Shown here: one piece after another, positions 53,436 through 62,206 of the stretch | Layout: every line of letters starts with the position of its first letter | Numbering within the stretch: position 1 is the stretch's first letter | NCBI RefSeq assembly: GCF_000262465.1 | Contig: NZ_CM001489.1 | Coordinates: 229,384 to 293,383 of the forward strand | Length of the DNA stretch: 64,000 bases | Direction: 5' to 3' | Source: Frankia sp. QA3 | GTDB taxonomy: Bacteria; Actinomycetota; Actinomycetes; Frankiales; Frankiaceae | The notes under the pieces: model-generated | Database searches by the model: none | What the model was told of the DNA's origin: nothing | Seen by the model: only the letters and a program-made list of their open reading frames with translations | Made by a program: the position numbers and the translations under genes

Positions 53436-53465
53436 TTAGCTTCTAAAGGCACCCCATCTCGCTGG
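53436..53465. other. attR
   Basis: Element arm TTAGC (53436-53440) and GCACCCC (53449-53455), then the core tcgctgg (53459-53465) continuing into the ABC gene (gcccgccagtac). See attL for the dyad formed in the excised circle. Confidence 0.85.
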
Positions 53466-53872
53466 CCCGCCAGTACAACTCCGGCCACGACCTGTCCGGC
53501 GGCCAGTGGCAGCGGATCGCCTGCGCGCGGGCGGTCTACCGGGACGCCCCGTTCCTCATCGCCGACGAGCCGTCCGCCGCCCTCGACGCCCGCGCCGAAC
53601 AGACCCTGTTCACCCTCATCCGCGAGCTGGGCCGGGACCGCACCGTCCTGCTCATCACCCACCGCCTCGCCAGCGTCCGCACCGCCGACCGCATCTACGT
53701 CCTCGACGGCGGCCTGGTCGCCGACCAGGGCAACCACACCGAGCTGATGTCCCGGCCCGGCATCTACCGCGAACTGTTCACCCTCCAGGCCAGCCAGTAC
53801 GTCGACACGGATCGGTCCGACGCCGATCCGGCCGGAACCCACCGCGGTGACGCCCTCGACGCCACCCAGTGA
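53459..53872 (+). pseudogene. ABC exporter, 3' part of the split gene
   Basis: No start codon of its own; the frame opens at the core and reads SLARQYNSGHDLSGGQWQRI (signature motif), DAPFLIADEPSAALDARAEQ (Walker B and D-loop), TVLLITHRLASVRTADRIYV (H-loop) and a normal end at 53872. These 137 codons complete the gene that starts at 38248. Reading phase is exactly preserved across the core. Confidence 0.92.
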
Positions 53873-53932
53873 TGACCTGCCGGGAGCCCCTACACCGCCC
53901 GGTTCCGCGAGGTGGTTGGTGTGTGTCTGGTA

Positions 53933-55645
53933 CTACGCGGCCTGGTGGTGTGGGGGCGGATTCTCGGGGGTCCGGCTGTGGAGGATGGCGTGGATGGACT
54001 CGTGGAGGCTGAACGGGCCGCCGTCGGGGGTGTGGATGGCGGTCGGGTTGATGTGGCTGGTGGTGTGGGCGAGGGCGGTGGTGGGGTCGGGGCCTGGAGC
54101 GAGGGGCGGGGTGGGGGTGAGGGTGCGGCCGTCGGGGGTGCGGGCGAGGACCGTTCCGTCGGGAGTTCTGGTCAGCTGGATGTTGTTGTCGTGGACGGCA
54201 TGGTGGTGGGCGGAGCAGAGCAGCAGGAGCTGGTCGATGTCGGTGTCACCGCCGTCGCTCCAGGGATGGAGGTGGTGGATCTGGAGCCAGCGGGTGTGGT
54301 CGCAGCCGGGGTAGCGGCAGACTCCGCGGTCCCGGGTGTAGACGGCTTCCCGTAGCCGGGGGGTGGGGAGGCGGCGGCGCCGGCCCAGGTTCAGCGGGTT
54401 GCCGTGCAGGTCGGTGAGCAGGATGCGGATCAGCCCGTCGCAGCCGAGCCGGTCCACCACCGGCCGGGGCAGGCCGATCCCGGAGGCGGTCTGCGCCCAC
54501 CCCCCGGCTCCAGGGTGCGGCAGCCCCGCCTGACGCACCGGGCTGGTGTCCGGCGTCTCCGGCGTCTCCTGCGCTGCCGGCCCCTGGCCGTGATCGTCCA
54601 CCACCGCCTGCCCAGCCCCACCGGCATCGGTGGCGGCGGTCGCTTCAGTGCCGGCGGTCGCTTCAGTGCCGGCGGTCGCTTCAGTGCCGGCGGTCGCTTC
54701 AGTGCCGGCGGTGGTGGGGCCGGTGGGGAGTGGGAGGGCGGCGGTGTCGAGGTGCACGGTGAGGGTGTGGTTGGGGTTCATCAGCCCGGGTGCCGGCCGG
54801 TCGAGGAACCCGTCGGCCAGCGCGATCAGCGCGTCGGCGTCACCCTGACGGTCCCGCGGAACCGCCACGGCCTCCCCATCGGCAGGCATCTCCTCTGCCT
54901 CAGGGTCGGACTGGTCGGACTGGTCGGACTGGTCGGGGGGTGTCGTGGTGTCGAGGCTGGCCCGGGCGGCGTCCAACGCCGCGACCAGCCGGGCGGCGTC
55001 CTGCGCGGGCAGGACCGCGCTCAGGTGCAGCATCCCGTCGTCGTCGTAGCGCCACGACAGCCGCCGCGCCGCCCGCCGACCAGACCGGTCTCCTGTCACC
55101 TGCCGGTAGGTGCGGACAAGCCGTTCCAACTGTCCCGCGGTGCAGTACCGGGCATGGGTCAACCACACCTGCTCGGTGGAGGACTCCGCGACCCGGGTCA
55201 CCGCACGGACCTTGGCATACGACAGGGTGCCCGCGGCGAACGCCGCCCGGATCGCGGGCAACTGCTCCAAGGCGTGCGCGGTCGCCAGATACTGCCGGGC
55301 CGTCCGCAGCCCGATCCCGCACCGCCACGACAGCCAGTGGGCACACGACCGCATCCCGATCCCGGACCAGCCTTCCCGCCGGTCGAAATCAGCCAGCAGC
55401 ATCAGCCAGCCACACGTCGCCGCCGCGATCCGCCCCGCCCACCGGCAGATCGACGCCTCCACCTCGGTCAACGCACCGGTCTCCATCTCCCCCTCCCACA
55501 GGGACGCCTTGGAAACCGGACCAGCCGCAGACACAGCCATCGGAGTTGCCGCAGAACCAACCATCATGATCACCGGGCCAGGGGTGTCGTGGATCATCGG
55601 ACCCCGGCATGCTCCCACCCACCACCGACACTTTTCCCGCTCCAC
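53933..55645 (-). CDS. 13E12/DUF222 family HNH endonuclease-like protein
   Basis: 570 residues. An N-terminal DUF222 region (TAEASICRWAGRIAA-like, ARQYLATAHALEQLPAIRAA, LSYAKVRAVTRVAES, LSWRYDDDGMLHLSAVLPAQ) and a C-terminal HNH domain: YTRDRGVCRYPGCDHTRWLQ then IHHLHPWSDGGDTDIDQLLL and CSAHHHAVHD, with all zinc and catalytic residues. It belongs to the REP13E12 group of M. tuberculosis, where phiRv1 inserts. A repeat-coded (AGTEAT)n stretch lies in the linker. The start is uncertain (55645, or an ATG further in such as METGALTEVE at ~55486). Confidence 0.82.
   Translation of the reverse strand: MEREKCRWWVGACRGPMIHDTPGPVIMMVGSAATPMAVSAAGPVSKASLWEGEMETGALTEVEASICRWAGRIAAATCGWLMLLADFDRREGWSGIGMRSCAHWLSWRCGIGLRTARQYLATAHALEQLPAIRAAFAAGTLSYAKVRAVTRVAESSTEQVWLTHARYCTAGQLERLVRTYRQVTGDRSGRRAARRLSWRYDDDGMLHLSAVLPAQDAARLVAALDAARASLDTTTPPDQSDQSDQSDPEAEEMPADGEAVAVPRDRQGDADALIALADGFLDRPAPGLMNPNHTLTVHLDTAALPLPTGPTTAGTEATAGTEATAGTEATAGTEATAATDAGGAGQAVVDDHGQGPAAQETPETPDTSPVRQAGLPHPGAGGWAQTASGIGLPRPVVDRLGCDGLIRILLTDLHGNPLNLGRRRRLPTPRLREAVYTRDRGVCRYPGCDHTRWLQIHHLHPWSDGGDTDIDQLLLLCSAHHHAVHDNNIQLTRTPDGTVLARTPDGRTLTPTPPLAPGPDPTTALAHTTSHINPTAIHTPDGGPFSLHESIHAILHSRTPENPPPHHQAA
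54633..54712. repeat. 18-bp tandem repeat in the HNH gene
   Basis: Four perfect copies of cggcggtcgcttcagtgc, encoding AGTEAT or similar on the minus strand. Perfect identity suggests recent expansion. Confidence 0.9.
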
Positions 55646-55719
55646 GCCAACCCCACCTCATCCCAACCCGACCCCACCCCGACCCCACCCCAACGATCAC
55701 GGTGTTCCGCGGAACCGGG

Positions 55720-55915
55720 CCCCGGCGTCCGGGCCGATCTCCGGCCTGTGTCGCCAGCGTTGAGAGCTGCGGATCGTCGGGGGTCGCTCCCACCAAGAGG
55801 AAGAGCGCGTTGGGACGGGTGAACTGAACGAGCGCGTCACGCGTGCCTTTGAATCCGCTTCCCTTGAAGGCGAATTCCTCGCGGTCGTCGTCGTCGGCCC
55901 GCCCGGCTCCGGTCG
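55720..55915 (-). pseudogene. Fragment of an AAA_15/OLD-like ATPase
   Basis: The minus strand reads DDREEFAFKGSGFKGTRDAL, VQFTRPNALFLLVGATPDDP, QLSTLATQ. The F.FKGTR..LV..TRPN.LFL pattern is that of the region after Walker A in AAA_15-type ATPases of defence systems. No Walker A or B is nearby. A short relic; 55916-56110 shows no gene. Confidence 0.35.
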
Positions 55916-56110
55916 AAGCAGACGTTTCGCCTCCGTGGGTGATGTGTCTGGAGCCAATCCGTCGCCACGCGGGCGTCTTTGGCCCAGTCCGCGATGGAGT
56001 TGCGCACCGCCTCGCACATCCGTCGCCGCCCCCCGGCAGGTGCGGATGGTTCTGTTCCGAGCACGAGGGGTAGTGCTGGTAATGGCGAGGCTCGGCGGGG
56101 GGTGATCACC

Positions 56111-57343
56111 ATGACCGATCAGCGGGCGACGCCGCTCTACATGCGGCGGGTGCGGTTCGATCCCGACCCGGAGATCGTTCGCTCCCGGGAGTCCGGCGGC
56201 GGCTGCCCGGTGGTGACCCCGTTCGGGCTGTCCGCCGAGCTGGTGAGCCGGTACGATGACGTCCGCGCGGTGCTGGCCCACGCGTCCCGGTTCAGCAACG
56301 CCGAGACGGGCATCCTCGGCTCCGCGGCCGCGGCCGCCGCCGAGCACGGCCCGCACACCGAGCACGGCCCGCACGGGGAGCGGCTGGCGGACCTGCGCGC
56401 CGGGAACCTGCTCGCCTACGACCCGCCCGACCACATCCGGCTGCGCCGGATGCTGACGCCGGAGTTCACCGGCCACCGGATGCGCCGGCTGGAACCCCGC
56501 ATCGTCGACATCGTCGAGGGCGCCCTCGACGACACCGAGCGCGCCGGGCGCCCGGCGGACCTGGTGTCCACCTTCGCCCTGCCGGTGCCGTCCCTGGTGA
56601 TCTGCGAGCTGCTCGGCGTGCCGTACGCCGACCGCGCGCAGTTCCAGGGGCGGACCCGCCGCCAGCTCGACGCGTCGCTGCCCGTCGCCGAACGGCTCGC
56701 CGTGATCCGCCAGAACCGGGAGTACATGGCCCACCTCGTCGCGCGGGCCCGCCACGCGCCCGGCGAGGACATGCTCGGCATGCTGGTACGTGAGCACGGC
56801 GACGAGCTGAGCACCGCCGAACTCGTCGGCATCGCCACCCTGCTGCTCATCGCCGGGCACGAGACCACGGCGAACATGCTCGCGCTCGGGACGCTGGCCC
56901 TGCTGCGCCATCCCGACCAGCTCGCCGCGGTGCGCGACGACCCGGCCCGGGTCGGCCCGGCCGTCGAGGAACTGCTGCGCTGGCTGTCGATCGTGCACGC
57001 CGGTGCGCCGCGTACGGCGCGGGACGACGTGACGATCGCGGGGCGCACGATCGCGAAGGGCGAGCACGTTCTGCTGTCGCTGCCGGCCGCCAACCGCGAC
57101 CCGGCGTTCCTCGACGATCCCGACCGCCTCGACATCACCCGCGGTGCCATCGGCCACGTCGCGTTCGGCTTCGGGCTGCACCACTGCCTCGGCGCGCCGC
57201 TGGCCCGGATGGAGCTGCGCATCGGCCTGCCGGCGCTGCTGCGCCGGTTCCCGGGGCTCGCGCTGGCCGTGCCGTACGAGCAGGTCGAGTTCCGCCCGCA
57301 CACCGTGGTGTACGGGCTGCGGTCGCTGCCGGTCACCTGGTGA
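56111..57343 (+). CDS. Cytochrome P450
   Basis: 410 residues. I-helix LLLIAGHETTANMLALGTLA with the conserved acid-alcohol pair region, ExxR in AVEELLRWLS, and the heme loop HVAFGFGLHHCLGAPLARME with the Cys ligand near residue 359. Typical of soluble actinobacterial CYP105/107-like enzymes. An EHGPHTEHGPHGE duplication lies near residue 75. No ferredoxin gene is adjacent. ATG 56111 follows a purine-rich GGGGGGTGATC. Substrate unknown. Confidence 0.92.
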   Translation: MTDQRATPLYMRRVRFDPDPEIVRSRESGGGCPVVTPFGLSAELVSRYDDVRAVLAHASRFSNAETGILGSAAAAAAEHGPHTEHGPHGERLADLRAGNLLAYDPPDHIRLRRMLTPEFTGHRMRRLEPRIVDIVEGALDDTERAGRPADLVSTFALPVPSLVICELLGVPYADRAQFQGRTRRQLDASLPVAERLAVIRQNREYMAHLVARARHAPGEDMLGMLVREHGDELSTAELVGIATLLLIAGHETTANMLALGTLALLRHPDQLAAVRDDPARVGPAVEELLRWLSIVHAGAPRTARDDVTIAGRTIAKGEHVLLSLPAANRDPAFLDDPDRLDITRGAIGHVAFGFGLHHCLGAPLARMELRIGLPALLRRFPGLALAVPYEQVEFRPHTVVYGLRSLPVTW

Positions 57344-57408
57344 GCCGCGCCTGGCGGGGACGGCGGCCGGGGGCAAGGGGCCGGGGGCAAGGGGGCAGGG
57401 GGCCAGGG

Positions 57409-58362
57409 TCAGGAGGAGGTGCAGACGCTGTCCGGGTGGCCGAAGCCCGGGGCGGCCAGGTCGAAGTCGACGACGTTGTTCGGTCCGCGCACGCCGTAGC
57501 GGTCCAGGACGCAACTGCGGTGGGTCGCGGTGTCGGTGACGGTGATCCGCTGGTTTCCGGCGTAGAGCGGGCTGGAGAGCCAGGTGGGCGCCCCGCTGCC
57601 GGTGTGGACGGCGAACGAGGAGATCGGATAGCCCGTCGACGAGCGGGCCGCCCCGCCGAAGATCACGACCTTCGCCCGGCCCGGGGCGGGCGCCCGGCCG
57701 CCGACCGTCATCCGGCCGCCGATGCGGGCGGTCCCCGGGTCGGCGAGCGTGGTCAGCGCGATCCGGCCGACGGCGGCGGAGTAGGCCCAGCCGTTGGCCC
57801 GGTGGGTGAAGCGGTCGAGGTAGAACCGGGAGTGGACGTAGTCGCCGTCGCGGCGCAGCTCCGGGTAGAACTCGAACGACAGTCCGGCCGCGCGCGACCC
57901 CCAGCCGGTCGGCAGGCCGCCGCCCCGGACCAGGTCGGGCTGGACGTTGCCCATGAAGTAGCCGTTCGGGAAGACCAGCCCGCCGCCGGCCGGGAACCGG
58001 GTGTAGGTGGCGTAGCTGCCCCGTTCCTGGCAGGCGTTGACGAACGTGTCCCCGGTCCGGGTCCGCGGGTCGTAGTGCTGGCAGGGCAGGTAGGGCCGGG
58101 CGGTCGAGCCGAGCACCAGGTCGACGCCGACCGCGCCGCCGATCGGGACGGGGCCGCCGCGCCGGTCGGTGAACCCCTCGAACGGCACGGCGACGCCGTT
58201 GCCCCGGCCGGCGTTTCCGGCGAACTCGACGGTGTCCGCGGCCCGCGCCGTGCCCGGCTGCGTGACGACGAGCGCGAGCAGCCCCGCCACCAGCAGCGAG
58301 ACCCGCCGCCACCCGCCGGCCATCGCGGCGCGGACCACGTCCCGGAACCGTCTCACCGTCAT
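57409..58362 (-). CDS. Secreted protein of unknown function
   Basis: 317 residues with a signal peptide (VSLLVAGLLALVVTQPGTAR, then AADTVEF after the AxA cleavage site). The mature part is beta-rich: YLPCQHYDPRTRTGDTFVNA, RFPAGGGLVFPNGYFMGNVQ, SRFYLDRFTHRANGWAYSAA, ending VCTSS, with Cys residues that could pair. No family recognised. It faces the P450 gene convergently. Confidence 0.75.
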   Translation of the reverse strand: MTVRRFRDVVRAAMAGGWRRVSLLVAGLLALVVTQPGTARAADTVEFAGNAGRGNGVAVPFEGFTDRRGGPVPIGGAVGVDLVLGSTARPYLPCQHYDPRTRTGDTFVNACQERGSYATYTRFPAGGGLVFPNGYFMGNVQPDLVRGGGLPTGWGSRAAGLSFEFYPELRRDGDYVHSRFYLDRFTHRANGWAYSAAVGRIALTTLADPGTARIGGRMTVGGRAPAPGRAKVVIFGGAARSSTGYPISSFAVHTGSGAPTWLSSPLYAGNQRITVTDTATHRSCVLDRYGVRGPNNVVDFDLAAPGFGHPDSVCTSS

Positions 58363-58530
58363 GTCGCCCGCCCCCGTCCGGATGGCCCGGATGGGCCGTC
58401 GTTGTCACAGCAAACCGGGTCGGACCGTCCTGGCGGAGAGGTTTCGCCCAACCGACACGCAATCGTTGTCGAGGTGTCAGGCGAGCCGCGAGGCCGCGAA
58501 GCCGCATCAACCGGCCGCGCCGGGTGGGGA

Positions 58531-59010
58531 TCAGTAGGTGTGCCACTTCCGGCGGGCGGGGCCGACGTTGCCGGTTGCGACGGGCCCGACCCAGCGCAGG
58601 TCGGGGAGGTTCACGACGATCGCCTCCTGGGTGGTCCGGGCGATGACGACGACGGCCTCCTCGTCGGGGTCCGGGTTCTCCTCCCGGTGCGGCACCCACG
58701 GCGGCACGTAGATGTAGTCGCCCGGGTTCGTGTCGAGGCGGATCTCCTCCTCGTGCTCCAGGAAGACGAAGCTCGGGTGGCCGGACACGACGTAGATGCC
58801 CGTCTCCGAGCGGCCGTGATGATGGTTCGCGGAGGCGGTCGCCGCGGCGACGTGGGTCTGCCCCATCCACAGATCGACGGACCCCACGGTCTTGCCGGAC
58901 AGCGCCTCGACCCGGCTCATCCCGGTGGTCTGCGAGGTCCGGGTGGACAGGCCGGCGGGCGTGACCTGATGCAGCCGCTGGTGGAAGCCGTCCGCGGGCG
59001 GCGTGGACAT
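58531..59010 (-). CDS. Cupin-domain protein
   Basis: 159 residues. Cupin motif 1 HHHGRSETGIYVVSGHPSFV with histidines and Glu as metal ligands, motif 2 DTNPGDYIYVPPWVPHREEN. It is immediately downstream (67 bp) of a CGNR zinc-finger regulator in the same direction and probably belongs to the same operon. Such small cupins are dioxygenases or isomerases; the substrate is unknown. Confidence 0.82.
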   Translation of the reverse strand: MSTPPADGFHQRLHQVTPAGLSTRTSQTTGMSRVEALSGKTVGSVDLWMGQTHVAAATASANHHHGRSETGIYVVSGHPSFVFLEHEEEIRLDTNPGDYIYVPPWVPHREENPDPDEEAVVVIARTTQEAIVVNLPDLRWVGPVATGNVGPARRKWHTY

Positions 59011-59077
59011 GAGGACCTCCAGGAGAGAGTCGGTTCGGGGGCGACGGTCAGGGCGCCGACGGTCAGGGCGTCGACGG

Positions 59078-59659
59078 TCAGGGCTGGGAGCGCGCGGCGC
59101 GCCGGCGTCGGTAGTTCGCCGCGGCCGCCCTGCCCCCGCATCGGCGCATCGAGCACCAGCGCCGTCGCCCGGACGGGGAACGGTCGAGGAACAGCGTCGC
59201 GCAGCCGTCGCTGTCGCAGGTCCGGACACGACTGAGATCCGGCCCGGCGAGGAGGTTGATCGCGTCGCGGGCGATGACGGACAGTGCGGCGGCCGCGTCG
59301 GGCTCCGGGACCGGGGTCCGTGTCCGGCCCCCCGGGCCGAGCAGGAACACCGGGGTGGGACGCCGGCCCGCCGTGTTGATCAGTCGGATGTCCTCGGGGG
59401 TGGGCGGCCGGCTGACGATCAGGCCGCGGGTGGTCTCGTTCACCGCCCCCCGCAGGGCACGCGCGGCGAGCAGGTCCGGCTCGGTGAGGCCGCCGGCCGC
59501 GGCCGGCAGACCCTGTTCCTCGAACCAGCCGGTCAGCTCCGCCGGGGTGGCGAGCAGCTCGACGTGACGCCCCGGCCAGTCGCGCACGGTCGCGACGAAG
59601 TCGAGACAGAGACTGCCCGCCCCCCGGTCGAACTCGGTCATCGTGCCGGACTCGCGCAT
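59078..59659 (-). CDS. CGNR zinc-finger / ABATE-domain transcription factor
   Basis: 193 residues. N-terminal ABATE domain (GSLCLDFVATVRDWPGRHVE) and a C-terminal finger with VRTCDSDGCATLFLDRSPSG then RRRWCSMRRCGGRAAAANYR. Usual consensus at the finger is CGNR; here it is CGGR, with the cysteines kept. GAGGAGG lies before the ATG at 59659. It probably regulates itself and the downstream cupin. Confidence 0.85.
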   Translation of the reverse strand: MRESGTMTEFDRGAGSLCLDFVATVRDWPGRHVELLATPAELTGWFEEQGLPAAAGGLTEPDLLAARALRGAVNETTRGLIVSRPPTPEDIRLINTAGRRPTPVFLLGPGGRTRTPVPEPDAAAALSVIARDAINLLAGPDLSRVRTCDSDGCATLFLDRSPSGRRRWCSMRRCGGRAAAANYRRRRAARSQP

Positions 59660-59963
59660 CGGACGACCTCCTCGGGTAACGCTGTGTGCGGGGATCGCTG
59701 CGGCGCTACCCACCGCCTCCGTCACCCCATCATGGGTTGACGAACCCCAATGCACGGGGACGTTAGCACGAGAGTCTATGGAGGCGTGGGCTGATCGTCG
59801 CGGAAGGCGTCACTGGTTGATCTCGTGTCGCCCCCTCTCGGTGACGCCCCGCGCCCCGCGGCCCCCACCGCGTCGCATCCGTGTGCGCCGCGACTGCTGA
59901 GCGGATGCGGTTCTCGGCGCCGTCGACGCATACCTGGAGTGGAAGATCGTCGGGTGATGAGCG

Positions 59964-60359
59964 ATGGCCCTTGGGACCGAGTGCACGGACATCTGGTGCC
60001 GACCCGGGCCGGACCGGCCGTGGCGGATCCAGGTGATGCTGGAAGAAGCCCGGGGCGGTTACCGGGAATGCCGGCGTGACCCTCGTGTCCGCCGTCCGGT
60101 CGCAGCGCTGGGAAACGTCACCCCGGACGGTGTTCCCCATCTCGCTCCCGAGGTGCAGCTGCTCTACAAGGCGGCGTCACCGCGGCCGAAGGACGAGTTC
60201 GACCTGGCAGCGGCGCTGCCGGTCCTCACCGCGACGCAGCGCCGATGGCTCGCCGACGCGCTCACCCTCGCACATCCAGCACATCCAGCGCATCCAGCGC
60301 ATCCAGCGCATCCAGCGCATCCAGCGCATCCAGCGCATCCATGGTGTGACCGGGTTTAG
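59964..60359 (+). pseudogene. C-terminal part of a nucleotidyltransferase-like gene with a repeat-expanded tail
   Basis: DIWCRPGPDRPWRIQVMLEE, ECRRDPRVRRPVAALGNVTP, DGVPHLAPEVQLLYKAASPR, PKDEFDLAAALPVLTATQRR, WLADALTLAHP: the pattern GVP-(Y/H)-L-x-PE-(V/I)-QLL-(Y/F)-KAK...RPKD is that of ANT(2'')-like nucleotidyltransferase C-termini. The catalytic GSxxD half is missing; just upstream, AYLEWKIVG in another frame hints at frameshifts. The HP end is stretched by seven HPA repeats from a 9-bp array. 59660-59963 holds no intact gene. Confidence 0.5.
60271..60342 (+). repeat. 9-bp tandem repeat
   Basis: Seven to eight copies of catccagcg (encodes HPA). Units are near-identical. Confidence 0.9.
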
Positions 60360-60804
60360 CCGTCACGGTAGAAGGTGCAGGGACGGGCCGGCGGCGCGTC
60401 TGCAGAGGGTGCAGGCGACCGCCAGGCGTCCGGATGGCTGCTTGCGGTCAAGAGGACCTGACGCTATTCCCTGTCGCAAGGTTGCTCCGGCGTGGGGGAA
60501 TGTGACCTGGGCTACGAGTCGAATGGCCGGCTGGTGCGATGCCGATCGGCTCCGCCGAGAGAAAATTGTGACCCGCGCGACGCGGATACATTGTCCCTGC
60601 CTCAATGGGTGTGACCGGTGTTACGAATCACGGCGATTGTGGGCGCCCTTACTGTGGGCTGGGTCATATCGGTTGGACGGAAGTGCCGACTGCAGTCCAG
60701 ATCACGTCGACGGCGCTGTCGAAAGTGGCGGGGCGGGCGCACAATGGAGGCCGGAGGGTGACAGTGGCCCACCCTCCCGTGGTGATAACTTCAAGGAGTT
60801 CTTC
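60360..60804. other. Intergenic region without a supported gene
   Basis: 445 bp. Frames on both strands are short and lack initiation sites. An AT-richer patch (gagaaaattgtgacc near 60560) could hold the promoter for the small gene at 60805. Confidence 0.4.
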
Positions 60805-61053
60805 ATGCGTACTCAGAATTCCGTTGTGTCCTCCCTGCGGACGACGCTCACCTCCCACCGCGCTGAGCGGGCCCAGCGTCGCGAACTGGCGATGCTGCTT
60901 TCCGACCCCGAGCTCTCGCCGTCCGCCCGCCAGGAGATGGTGGCGATTCTCGCCCGCGACGAGGACGTTCGGACTTCCCTCGCCGTTCCGGCGCAGCGCC
61001 GCGGGGGGTCGTCGCGCGAGCACGCCGACGCGGGGTCGTTCCGCTCCGCCTGA
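60805..61053 (+). CDS. Small hypothetical protein
   Basis: 82 residues: MRTQNSVVSSLRTTLTSHRA, ERAQRRELAMLLSDPELSPS, ARQEMVAILARDEDVRTSLA, with a disordered Arg/Ser end. Helical and charged. AAGGAG lies 8 nt before the ATG. Not recognised, but the start signal and composition support a real gene. Confidence 0.6.
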   Translation: MRTQNSVVSSLRTTLTSHRAERAQRRELAMLLSDPELSPSARQEMVAILARDEDVRTSLAVPAQRRGGSSREHADAGSFRSA

Positions 61054-61236
61054 GAAGGCCCACCGTCAAGCCTGACCTCTCTCTCCGTCCCTCGGTTCGG
61101 TCCGGTGCTCGATCGGCTCCATCCCCGATCGGCTGGCCCTGACGAAGCCCGCACGAAGACGGAGCCCACGGCCGCGGTCGACCCGGGTGCATGCCGCTAA
61201 CGCGGCCGGTTGCTATCCGGGACTCGCGGCATCACA

Positions 61237-61275
61237 AAGCCTCCGTGGATTTTTTCCGCCGCGGAGGCTTTTTCA
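61237..61275. terminator. Bidirectional terminator
   Basis: AAGCCTCCG (61237-61245) and CGGAGGCTT (61262-61270) form a stem, with t-runs inside the loop and after it. It lies between the 60805 gene (rightward) and the SDR gene (leftward), so it can end both. Confidence 0.7.
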
Positions 61276-61335
61276 TTCTCGGAATCAACGTCATCGCGGG
61301 CGCGATGGCGGACGCGAGCCCTGGCGTTCATGCCG

Positions 61336-62094
61336 TCAGACGGCTGAGAAGCCGCCGTCGACGCTCAGTGTTGCCCCGTGGATGTTGGCGGCGTCGTCAC
61401 CGGCGAGGAACACGACCGCCCGGCCGATCTCCGCGGGCTTGCTTGGCCGCCGCGATGGAATCCGTGCGATCAGGGGCGCGAGGTGGTCGGCGAACTGCTC
61501 GACGCGGCGGGTCAGCGTGGGGCCGGGCGCGATGGTGTTCACCCGGACGCCTGCCGGACCGTACTCGTCGGCCCACGACTTCGTCAGCGAGTGCACGGCC
61601 GCCTTCGTCGCGCTGTACAGGGCCGACCCGCCCATCCCGATCAGGCCATTGATGGAGCCGATGTTGATGATGGCTCCGCTGCCGCGGGCCGCCATGGCAG
61701 GTGCAATGACGCCGGTGAGCAGGAACGTCGCCGTGACGTTGATGGTGAGCGCGGCGGTGATGAACGCCTCGTCCACCTCCGCCGTGGGTTTCGGCGCGAT
61801 GATCATCGCCGCATTGTTGACGAGGATGTCCGGCACGCCGCCGACGGCGTCGCGGGCGGCGTCGGCCAGCGCCCGCACGGCAGGCGCACCGGCGGCGAGG
61901 TCGGCGGGGACGAACGAGGCCCGCCCGCCGGCCGCGCTGATCGCACGGGTGACCTCGGCGCCGCGCCCGGTGTCACGACCGCTGACCACCACGTGGGCGC
62001 CGGCCGCGGCGAGCTCGGCCGCGATCGCGGCACCGATGCCGTCGGTCGAGCCGGTGACGAGGGCGCTGCGTCCATCCAGGGATGTGGTCGACAT
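61336..62094 (-). CDS. Short-chain dehydrogenase/reductase
   Basis: 252 residues, classical SDR: SALVTGSTDGIGAAIAAELA (TGxxxGIG NAD(P)-binding), DILVNNAAMIIAPKP (NNA), INIGSINGLIGMGGSALYSA with YSATK (catalytic Tyr-Lys), Ser in IINIGS, and NTIAPGPTLT. After Ala-Ala-His-Val comes SGRD, so NADP is likely. GAAGGACC precedes the ATG. Divergent from a TetR gene, with an operator-like repeat between, and so probably repressed by it. Confidence 0.9.
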   Translation of the reverse strand: MSTTSLDGRSALVTGSTDGIGAAIAAELAAAGAHVVVSGRDTGRGAEVTRAISAAGGRASFVPADLAAGAPAVRALADAARDAVGGVPDILVNNAAMIIAPKPTAEVDEAFITAALTINVTATFLLTGVIAPAMAARGSGAIINIGSINGLIGMGGSALYSATKAAVHSLTKSWADEYGPAGVRVNTIAPGPTLTRRVEQFADHLAPLIARIPSRRPSKPAEIGRAVVFLAGDDAANIHGATLSVDGGFSAV

Positions 62095-62165
62095 GGGGTC
62101 CTTCCGGTAGTGGTTTCTCGACCGCTGAAGGTCGCGTGCGCGGCCTAATCTGCCTGGGATAAATT

Positions 62166-62181
62166 GGACCCGCAAGTCCAG
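62166..62181. promoter_or_regulatory. Operator-like inverted repeat
   Basis: TGGAC, 6 bp, GTCCA between the divergent SDR and TetR genes, with ctaatctgcctgggataaatt beside it. TGGAC/GTCCA arms are common in operators of this TetR group. Confidence 0.55.
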
Positions 62182-62206
62182 AAACAGGCGGCAGGAGGGG
62201 GCGGCC

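Larger units (their letters stand above)
39853..53458. mobile_element. 13.6 kb integrated mini-prophage / phage satellite
   Basis: Bounded by the 7-bp core tcgctgg at 39853-39859 (attL) and 53459-53465 (attR). It encodes a large serine integrase at one end, a prohead protease and HK97 major capsid protein in the middle, several zinc-finger and winged-helix proteins and an AlpA-like protein. I see no terminase, portal, connector, tail or lysis gene. Codon use is more AT-rich and less biased than in the flanks. phiRv1 and phiRv2 of M. tuberculosis have a similar reduced set. It also carries CRISPR-like arrays, iterons and palindromes. Mobility would presumably need a helper phage. Confidence 0.9.

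Noticed and set aside
60271..60342. Dense repeat array at 60.3 kb as a CRISPR
   Set aside because: The unit is 9 bp with no spacers and encodes HPA; it is a microsatellite in a gene tail.
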